Part shown: positions 55,897-64,000 of the stretch, piece by piece
How the letters are laid out: every line of letters begins with the position of its first letter
Position numbering within the stretch: the first letter of the stretch is position 1
Source of the DNA: Eucommia ulmoides
Lineage: Eukaryota > Streptophyta > Magnoliopsida > Garryales > Eucommiaceae
NCBI GenBank assembly: GCA_016647705.1
Contig: CM028335.1
Span: 9,272,818 to 9,336,817 of the forward strand
Direction of reading: 5' to 3'
Length of the DNA stretch: 64,000 nucleotides
The notes under the pieces: generated by a model
Database searches by the model: none
What the model was told of the DNA's origin: nothing
What the model saw: the letters and a program-made list of their open reading frames with translations, nothing else
Translations under genes and position numbers: made by a program

Positions 55897-58245
55897 TGTC
55901 ACACCCCACCCCGGATACCCGTCACCGTGGGGCCGGCGTAACGTCTACACGATCTTATCTTAACGTCAAATTCACTAGTAAATGGCAAAGTGCATACAAT
56001 TTATATACAATCATAAATTTCTAACTATATACAACATCTCTAACTGGGGACGCACCCGTCCCCGAATTGTAATATCAACCAAAAATATAACAACAATGAA
56101 GCTCTCACAAGTTCGCCGCAGACAGCTCCTCCCAAAATTTTTCTATACTATACCATCACCGGACTCTATCTAGTGCCAGTAGGGGACCGACTCCTAGCCG
56201 TTGTACCTGCGAGTGCACTATCTTCTTAGTAAAATATTTTTTAAAAATAATAATACATTCTAGATATTACCATGATTAAATATGGATCGAGCATAAAGAT
56301 ATAAGCAGTGCAAATTAAGCGATATAGATAAGTTCCATCCAAATTTGTCTAGTATAAACACACATCTCCAACACACCACTCCACCACAACACACACTGGC
56401 TAGCCATAGTGATCGTTTTAACCTCACGATCAGGAGTTTGCAACGGTACTGTACCATCCGTAGGATATGTCTTCCTACGAACACCCATCACTCCGTCGAA
56501 GCGGATAATCACTGCGCAGTATAAACGTCTAATATCACCCTGTCGAAGCAGATAAACATCACTCTGCCAAAATGGATAACATCACTCCGCCGAAGCGGAT
56601 AACCTCACTCAATCGAAACAGACAAATACTATGATATCGTCAAATCAAATACAGCATCATCAAATCACAACTCAATAAATATTGTCTACTCAACATCGTC
56701 AAATCACCACATCTATCTCTTTTTCTCAAAATCAACTTTTAAATCCAAAAATCATATTTCACATCTTCTTTTAAAGAAAAAGTCTGATTTTCATCAAAAC
56801 CACTCTTCCACCCTTTATTTTTTAGAAACCAGACATTTTTAGAAAAATAGATGTTTTTTATTCTCTTTTAAAACACCGTCTGATTTCACCAAATCCAACA
56901 AAAATTCATTTTCCACTTCATTTCGAAAACCACCGAAATCTTCCGAGAATCTAGTTTACCATCTCACCCAAATCTTACTTGATCCATATCATTTATAAAT
57001 TCATATAATTTAAGTAAATACATATTCCATCATAGAAAAATAGTTTGGCAAGAAGAAAGTACACTCACTTGGCTACCCGTTCTGAATAGTTTTTACTGAC
57101 TTTCTTCTACCGATATTCCAGTGTCTGTGAGCCTAATAATGACAGGGCCTAAATTAATATTTTATGTAAATAACCGAATCATGCAATACAGACCCTAAAT
57201 TCCGTAATTTTTCTCGTACCTACTTTTTATTATTAAAAGTTGTTATTCCGTAAATTCCATTTGGTAATAACTACATCACGCATTTGTTAATATGGACGAT
57301 GACAAAAATTATTAGAATTAACAATTCCAAATTATAATCATGTTTGCTAATAATTCAATTTAGCAACAATGGTAATCGATTTAGAACTTTTACCTACCCC
57401 GAATCGTTCGTCGGCCGCGAGATAAATTTTTGGATTTTTATTGGGGGGTTTGTGTAATTTTCCCCCCCCCCCCCCCCCTTTTTTTCTTCTTTTTCTTCTC
57501 CCTTTTCTCCTTTTTCTGGTTTTTTTTTTTTTTTTTTTCTGTTGTCTGTTTCAGAGTTTGCCGTCGCCGATGAGATCTCGCCGCCGTTCAAACCCCTCCA
57601 TCCTACCAACCGAACCCACGCACTTCCTCGTCTACCCCCATGCACTGCCGATCGTCCACACACACCCACACTTACTGTTCTCTCTCTCTCTCTCTAATTT
57701 CCCGGCGACAGCTCCGGCGATCACCACACACCACCATGCACATTAATGACGGTAAACACACCCACACCGTCGAGCAAAGCTGCGAAGATCACACCCACGT
57801 CGGAACCCACCGCCTCCGGATGACCAACCAAAACACCCACAAACACTCATGGCAATTGAAATAGGGGAACGACCTCCCGACCGGTCACACGCACACCCTC
57901 ACCCAAAGCCTGCACACGGTAGTGATGATCGCACCCTCTCACATTCGCATAATCTTCGGCCGATCAGAACAGAAATCATGCCTACCGGCGGTCACGAACA
58001 GTCCGACGACGTCCAGCTCCCGTCCTCCCTTTCTCTTCTCTGAATTTTTCCTGATTTTGTTTTGATAATTTTTCTTTTTTTCTTCCTAATCATAGCTATG
58101 CATGCGGGCATTTATATGCATGTAAATGGTGGATGGATTTTGGATCTCCTCTCGCCATATCGCCCTCTTCTCATTCCTCTATTCCCGCCGGCCGAGCTCA
58201 CTGCACACAGCACTTATGCATGTATATATGTGTTTATATATACAT

Positions 58246-58297
<52 letters not shown>

Positions 58298-58583
58298 CTT
58301 TAGTTAAAATACACTCTCCTCCCCCCAACTTCCTTTAGGATCCCATTTTAATCATTTTCAATTTTTACCAGTTTTTAAAATTATAATTTTACCCTTACTA
58401 TTTTCAATTTTTTATTTTTAATTTTCCATTTGGATCTCCAGTTTAATTTCCACACTTCCTAAATTTCAAATTTGACCCCTAAACTTTTAATTTTTATTTT
58501 CATTAACAAAAATTTACCCCGAATTTTCCAATATTTTAAAATGCGACTATTAATGACGCACGTATTATGATTTGGGCCTTACA
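55897..58583 (+). repeat. Solo LTR of a gypsy-type family (2.7 kb)
   Basis: It starts TGTCACACCCCACCCCGGAT and ends TTTGGGCCTTACA. Many plant chromovirus LTRs (Tekay/Del type) begin TGTCACACCCC and end in TTACA. Flanks are ACATC (55892-55896) and ATATC (58584-58588), a 4/5 match. SIRE LTR sequence is continuous across the insertion. Inside are poly-C and T-rich tracts (57462-57540), a CT-rich patch near 57680 and an (AT)n tract (58253-58294). No internal region or second LTR is present. Confidence 0.65.
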
Positions 58584-58659
58584 ATATCTCTGAGATTATA
58601 ACCATAAAATGACTAGTAACAGTTATTTTTTGGATCAAAATCATGAAAATCTCAAATCC

Positions 58660-58990
58660 TGAAACTGTCCATCGGTTGACTGACCAACACCCATTGGTCG
58701 ACCGCTCGATTCTAGACGTAGCCTACGCCAAAATCTCATCTCCTTAGGCCGACCACCACTTACGTGTCTGTCGACCGGAAGATTCATAGATTTTCATAGG
58801 TCGACCTCTCTGTCGACTTATCGATTCAGATAGTTTGTCTTTTGGCTATAGGTCGACCTCTCTATCGACCGAAAGATTTAAAGAGTTCTTTTAATTGCCA
58901 TAGGTCGACCTCTCACACACCACAAGTCGATCAATCATTTCAGAGACTGCTCAATCCTTTCACCTTCTCATCGGCTGATTGGACAGTTCA
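58660..58990. repeat. GGTCGACC motif cluster in the SIRE LTR
   Basis: ATAGGTCGACCTCTC occurs at least three times (about 58798, 58851, 58901), with GTCGACC or its relatives between and around. The plus-strand LTR has a matching cluster at 62735-62935. Confidence 0.8.
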
Positions 58991-59479
58991 TGTAGGTCAA
59001 CTGATCAAGCTATAACACTTTTTCCTTAATTTATTTTTCCAACATTTTTGCTCGTTTAACTGATTTCTTTTTCAGTTAACTCAACTAACACTTAAATTCA
59101 ATTTTAATCATTTATCTTTCTTAAATTAATATTTCTTCTTCAATAACATATTCGAGAAAAAAAGCTAACTAATTAAGATCCTATTAAAAACACAAATAAT
59201 TGTAAGATCACTTTGAATCATGTGTGATCCTAATCGGGATACATTAAGAGTAAAAATTTAATCTGAGTTGTTTTCCCCTAGGTTCTTCAAGGTCTTCGAT
59301 CACTTAATGTTCATCATCTTTTTCAGTCTCTTTAGCATCCATTTAGCATTCATTTTAACATCTTCATGATAAAATCTTCATTGGAACTAATAAACTGAAA
59401 CACTCAATAAATCCGTTAGTTCCACAAAAAACATCAACATTTAATTATCCATCAAAATCTTAGGATCAACACATAGTAC

Positions 59480-59949
59480 TACCTTGGAATCCTCCTCATA
59501 ATTCTACTTATTCTCTTCTTTTGGACTGATACTTGATCTGAAAATACAGTTTCTCGATAAACAAGGAAAAAAACACAAAATGTCAACGGCAACAAAAAGA
59601 GTATCTCTTTGCCACCCACGGTGATGACTAAGACTAAATATGGCGATGGAGAAACGGGAATATTCTGATGGCACTCACGGGTGACGATCTACTCTTTGCA
59701 ACAACAAAGATCATGATGAAGAAAACTTATGGAATGGTTTATAAGGCAATACTGGAGGACAGAAATCAGGTGTCTAAGAAAAGATTGAGAGAGAAAATCA
59801 ATGAAACAAAACAGAAATCAAGTGGCGAACCCAACGGTCATGGTGGAGCTATTTGGATAGAGCTCAACAAGGAGAAGTTGTTGTGCCATAAGTCAAGAAG
59901 GAGGAAACTTTGGAATGTCGATGGTTACCCATCAACGTTGATTCATTAG
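59480..59949 (+). pseudogene. LRR receptor-like kinase pseudogene copy 2, kinase start
   Basis: LGILLIILLILFFW (59485-59527) is the transmembrane trace. From 59668 the frame reads MALTGDDLLFATTKIMMKKT, YGMVYKAILEDRNQV and KRLREKIN. In IMK2-like kinases the same part is [40 protein letters not shown]. The first Gly of the Gly-rich loop is Lys, and one residue is lost before the ATP-binding Lys. After this the frame leaves the kinase pattern, and the rest of the domain is missing. It is better kept than copy 1. Confidence 0.7.
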
Positions 59950-61550
59950 AAAATCCTAGACCAACATTTGAGCCCAAATTTCCGAACAAGAGCGAAAACT
60001 TTAAGACATTGATCAAGTGATGTGAAGAAGAACGAGAGCATAGGAAGAAAATCCAAGTCTAAGAAGTGTGAATTTACATTATGTTGACGTTGAGTTAAAT
60101 TGCTTTTATTTATTCTTTTTAAGAACATGGAGTTCTCTAATACACTGTTTATCAAGTTCAGACCGATTTCGAATCACTTAAAAATTCATTTATGGTCGTG
60201 CAATTATATCAATTTACAGTTGTGGGTGGTCAAGGGTTTTAACTATTAAGAAGCAAAGATTGGCATGTTTAATGCAATTCACAATTTATAATGTATGCAT
60301 ATAGCTTTAAAAAGCTATGTATGCGACTTACACCTAATTTTTCCTCCCATTTTAGGAATATTTATAAAATTAAATTGTGCTTAAAGGAATATGACATTTT
60401 TAATTGATTATTAAGAATAGACAGTGATTAAATATTGGTTATTCCCGCTAAGTTTTTATTTTCTTGATAATATTAATAATTGAAAGTTAAATATTAATTC
60501 AAAATTAAAATTAATTTATGTAAACTAACTCAAATTGGTTATACAAAAAATAATTTTTTAATCAAAATAAATATATTTATTTTACAACTTCTAACCTCAA
60601 AGAATTTATAAATCAAGTCAACTGGATTTGCAATTATGATACTACATACTATTAAATTATGTGTTCAAACGAATTTTTAATATTTAGTATTCAATGTGAT
60701 TTTTAATTTTTTTAATTTATTATTTTATTTTTTTGTTAAATGTGATACCACAAACAAAAACTTTTGGTACAATTAGTCAGTTGACAATAATTTTTCTTGG
60801 TGGCTTTGGCCACGGGCGTTAACTAGTTTAAGATAATTCAACATTTTCACCAGATGTTTCAAGAGCTAATTTTCTATCTTGAAAACCTCCATAGCTTATT
60901 TATGTAAAGAATCATACGAACTTGTAAAATAAGTTAAACTTGAATAAATTTATTCTTTTTATCACATGCACATTCTCGTTCGTAGCTTGAACGTGATGTT
61001 GTTGTACTTGTTCTTAAATTTCATATCATTATAGTACAAATTTATATAAGCAACTAGAGAGTCAACATATGATGTATTGGTTTATAGGTGATTTATTGAA
61101 GTCTCGAGTAGTATCTCGTTAATCTAACAAACTAAAAAAGAACATGTAAGGGTATGAATTGTAGTTTAAACTAGAGAGTTAGTTTAAGTGAGAGAATTGG
61201 GGGAGAGTGAAGAAGCCTAAACTGAATTTAGCTTGATTGCATTGGTTTGGCCTTCACTATGGACCAAAATTAGGGAATAGTGGATTATAAATCTGAAAAG
61301 AACCTAGGGGGGATACACTTCGGCAAAGAGGGACCTTAGTTGAACTACTATAAATCATTGTGCCAAAGCCTTTAATTTTATATTTGTTTGTGTGGTTGTG
61401 TTTATCTTGCTTATTCTTTCACTCTGGGGCATTACTTTCACATTTATATTTATTTGTTTATATACATATAAGTGTGAGATTTTGATAATACAAAAAAGAA
61501 AGAACAGACTTAGAAATTATTTGCACTATCTAATTCACCCTTTCTTTGGT

Positions 61551-61829
61551 AGACTTGGACCAATAGAATTGGTGATAGAGTATGCAATGAGATTGAAGTA
61601 CCACGATATAACCAAGAATCCAAAGCTTGAAGAAATATTAATGGGGCTAAGAATAGCTTGAATGATGGAAGCAACCAAGATTAAACTAACTAGTGACTCA
61701 TCGTTTGTCACCTGCCATATCAAAGACAGTTACAAGGCGAGGGAAGAGAAGATGATCAAATACATGGCCAAGGTAACAAAAAAAATGGTAAAATTTGATA
61801 AAGTTGAGATTCGACAAGCCAATGAGTAA
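61551..61829 (+). pseudogene. Gypsy RNase H fragment, copy 2
   Basis: The frame reads GPIELVIEYAMRLKYHDITK and KLEEILMGLRIA, a TGA stop, then MEATKIKLTSDSSFVTCHIK, SYKAREEKMIKYMAKVTKKM and FDKVEIRQ. Tat-type elements have LEYAxRLxFPATNNEAEYEA and SDSQLVVxQIxGxYEAREEK at these places. The catalytic Asp of SDS is kept. It is a fragment about 90 codons long, next to no other gypsy sequence. Confidence 0.7.
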
Positions 61830-61881
61830 GGAAACCAAATTGAAGAAAAAAATTATGGAATCACCCAAAAGTTATTTCAAA

Positions 61882-62258
61882 TGGATAAAAATTAGAATAT
61901 AATTGTGAATTTCAATGAATAAACATAAAAGTATAGAGAGACCCATATAAGCGTACAATGGAAAGATCTAAAAAGCAAGTAAAAAATTATTCTATCCTTA
62001 ATAGTAATAACTCTAATATCCCACCTCAAACTCATGATGTTGCTACGAGAAGTATCGAGAGTTTGCCAACTAAAAAACAAAACATGAAATAGAATGCACC
62101 TTGGGGAACAAATAGGCAATTTGCATGGATGATGATGACACGAAAGGTAAAGTAATAGTCCCATGTTGAATGTGATGACAAGTGAGATGACAATTGATCT
62201 CAATGTGCTTGGTCCATTCATGAAAGATTGAATTGTAAGTAATATGAATAACACTCTT
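61882..62258 (-). mobile_element. Ale-like copia 3' end, copy 2
   Basis: The LTR (61882-62017, 136 bp) starts TATTAGAGTTATTACTATT on the minus strand, without the microsatellite expansion seen in copy 1. Upstream of it in the element's direction lies the RNase H tail: STKSVIHITYNSIFHEWTKH, IEINCHLTCHHIQHGTITLP, then FVSSSSMQIAYLFPKVHS. This tail is deleted in copy 1. The remainder of the element is replaced by the SIRE LTR at 62259. Confidence 0.8.
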
Positions 62259-64000
62259 TGTTGATTCTAAGATTTCGATGAACAACTAAGTGTTGATATT
62301 TTGGTGGAACTAATGGTTTGTTTAAGTGTTTCAGTGATTTAAGTTCCAGTGATGAAGATGATGAAAAATTAAATGGATGCTAAATGATGATGTCAAAGAT
62401 GATGAAGAATTAAGAGTTTGAAGAAATTAGGGAAAATAACTCAGGTGAATTTCAACTCTTAATATCTCAATTAGGAACACACACATTGCACTAAAAGTTT
62501 TTATTATTTATGTGTGTTTTGATAAAGGTGAAATTATTTGCTCCTATGTGTATTTGAAAAGAAATATTTTTAATTGACTAAAATGGAATTTAAGAAGTTA
62601 GTAGAGCTAATTTAGAAAAGAAAATGGTTAAAGGGGTGAAAGCATTTAAAAGAATAAGTTAAAAATTAGTTTAGAGAAGAGATCCAGCATATACAAGTCA
62701 ACTGATGAGTCAGCCAGATTAAACAGCTGAAAGAACCTGTGTCTCAAAGTCGACCGACAGGTCGACCGGCCAAGAGAATATGAACTCTCTGAATCTCTAA
62801 GTCGACAGGTACGTTAACCAGTGAAGGCAAACTAAACTCTCTGAATCTACAAGTCCACAGACAGGTCGATTGATGCATGCAGCAGCGATGGCTTGGCTAC
62901 AACCTGTATTGAGTAGTCGATTGACCAATCGACCGGACGCACTGTTTCAGGATTTTATTCATTCTGAGATTATATCCAAAAATAACCGTTTTTTGTTAGG
63001 ATTTGAGAGAGATTTTGGGGTTATTTTTATATTTAAAATATACTTCACCTAAAATCTAAATCCTATTGATTTGGTTCATTAAATTTTAATGTTTCTCAAT
63101 TTGGTACATAAAATTGTTTATATTCTATTTAATTGAAATTGAGAAATATTTTGGGGACTTAATTGAAAGATTTAAAAGTGATTTATTAAGTGAATTGAAC
63201 GAAAATGAAGTCATAATGATATAAAGAGTCTATAAGAGCTATTAATTGTCATGACACATGTGAACTAGTCGTTAGAAGACTAATTTGATTCTTCTTTAAA
63301 TAGACCTGCGTTTTTCATATATCATAACTAATCAATATCACGAGAGCTAAAAGAGTTGAGATCATTTGTGAACTTTTATAAGAGTCATCATTCTGAGATA
63401 TTGTGAGTTATTCTAAGAGACGTTCTTTAGGATCAATTGCAATTAATCTCTGCTGTTGCCGGATTTAAAATTACATCATTCTAATTATTCTTTCTGTGGA
63501 CTTCGGGTGAGATCTTTCCAATAATTTTCTTTCATTGTATTACTTGTTTATATTTTGAAAATTGATCTTTTGAAATTATGTTTGATTTTTATTGAAGAAA
63601 ATATTTTTATAAACAATTTCTTGAATCTGAGATTGAAGTAGCCGGGTTTTAGTCTCTTCTTGTAAAGAGATTAAGGTAGTGATTCTTCCTGGATAGAATT
63701 GCGTTTTGAGTTAAATTTGTAACGGTTCAATCTCTACCGGGTAAAATGATATTTGGAGTGATTGGTGAGGTTTTGATTCTTTGGCCTTAGTGTTAAAAAG
63801 GATTAGGAAATTCTTTAGCCTATAAAAAGTAGAGGTTTTTCCTTAACCTGGGAAAAATATATTGTAAAGGTTGATTTTGAGCCTGTAAAATAATCAATGT
63901 GAGGGTTTGGTTCCTACCTTTAAAGGGATCTTCAATATTAGTGGGTGCGAATCTTCGTGGGGCTCGGAGGACTAGACTAGTCAAGAGTAACTTGGTGAAC
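62259..64000 (+). repeat. SIRE-like LTR, plus strand, running off the window
   Basis: It starts TGTTGATTCTAAGATTTCGA and aligns with the reverse complement of the LTR at 54467-59471. The window ends in AGAGTAACTTGGTGAAC, which corresponds to about 54678. The last 210 bp or so of the LTR are thus outside. It contains the GTCGACC cluster (62735-62935). If this is a 5' LTR, the element's genes lie to the right. Confidence 0.85.

Larger units (their letters stand above)
48930..59471 (-). mobile_element. SIRE/Maximus-like copia, degenerate
   Basis: On the minus strand the order is a 2.3-kb 5' LTR (59471-54467, enlarged by a solo LTR), primer site, gag with two zinc knuckles, protease, integrase, reverse transcriptase, RNase H and a truncated 3' LTR (49148-48930). 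The order and the motifs KQNLIALSTTEVEYIA, GLKQAPRTWYERLSRYL and RQVWVPKRT fit SIRE/Maximus. It interrupts the duplicated segment. A few host bases and most of the 3' LTR are deleted on the left side, so the target duplication cannot be read. Confidence 0.9.
54467..59471 (-). repeat. 5' LTR of the SIRE-like element, split by a solo LTR
   Basis: On the minus strand it begins TGTTGATCCTAAGATTTTGA (59471) and ends ...CTCACTAGGCCA (54467). Without the inserted LTR and its duplicated flank it is about 2.3 kb. It contains a cluster of GGTCGACC motifs (58660-58990) and the blocks also seen in the plus-strand LTR at 62259-64000. Confidence 0.85.
59472..62258 (+). repeat. Duplicated segment, copy 2, right half
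   Basis: It continues the match to copy 1 from about 7946 to beyond 10830. In order it holds kinase traces, an AT-rich non-coding stretch (59950-61500), a gypsy RNase H fragment, and the LTR and RNase H end of the Ale copia. It is cut at 62258 by a SIRE LTR. Confidence 0.85.

Noticed and set aside
57441-57746. Pro/Phe-rich open frame
   Set aside because: It is caused by poly-C, poly-T and CT tracts inside the solo LTR.
58040-58340. Open frames over the (AT)n tract
   Set aside because: They are low-complexity translation with no domain.

Overview
This is nuclear DNA of a flowering plant, probably a dicot. I cannot place it more narrowly. It is AT-rich and gene-poor, and almost every recognisable piece is a plant LTR retrotransposon: Athila-like and Tat-like Ty3/gypsy, and SIRE-, Tork- and Ale-like Ty1/copia. 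The rest includes a TRIM, a probable SINE, a long inverted repeat, degenerate tandem arrays and microsatellites. I see no intact protein-coding gene, no convincing tRNA or rRNA gene and no CRISPR array. Every transposon reading frame I checked carries stops, frameshifts or lost catalytic residues.

Left part. 1-5446 is the 3' half of an Athila-like element: integrase C-terminus, broken Athila-specific second ORF, long 3' untranslated region, polypurine tract and nearly complete LTR. It is joined to a minus-strand gypsy fragment (5447-5815). 5816-13793 is the first copy of a duplicated segment. This segment carries a TRIM, a decayed IMK2-type receptor-kinase pseudogene, a gypsy RNase H fragment and a minus-strand Ale-type copia remnant. 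13794-22825 is a minus-strand non-autonomous Athila relative (A) with a second non-autonomous element (B, 15689-20552) inserted in it; the nearly matching 5-bp target duplication is visible. 22826-26383 is the 5' end of a minus-strand Tat-like element.

Middle. 26384-29123 holds AT-rich repeats and a degenerate TTATTATGA array. 29129-36153 is the only element here with both LTRs and a perfect 5-bp target duplication: a minus-strand Tork-like copia with a possible SINE in its leader. 36561-37560 is a 1-kb inverted repeat. 37600-39720 is a second copy of the TTATTATGA family. 40474-44280 is a 5'-truncated plus-strand Ale-like copia, followed by a SIRE-type 3' end with polypurine tract (44281 to about 46200).

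Right part. The second copy of the duplicated segment (about 46440-48929 and 59472-62258) is split by a minus-strand SIRE-like copia (48930-59471). The 5' LTR of that SIRE holds a 2.7-kb solo LTR of another family (55897-58583). A further SIRE LTR on the plus strand (62259-64000) runs off the end.

The layers give a relative history. Ale copia and TRIM entered an ancestral segment that already held the kinase pseudogene. The segment was duplicated. SIRE split copy 2, and A truncated the Ale element in copy 1. Solo LTR and B came later, inside SIRE and A. No novel defence or metabolic system is visible. The most unusual signals are the CCGCCGCGG/CCGCCTAGG palindrome clusters in the Athila LTRs, the mismatched LTR pair of B, the 1-kb inverted repeat and the TTATTATGA arrays.
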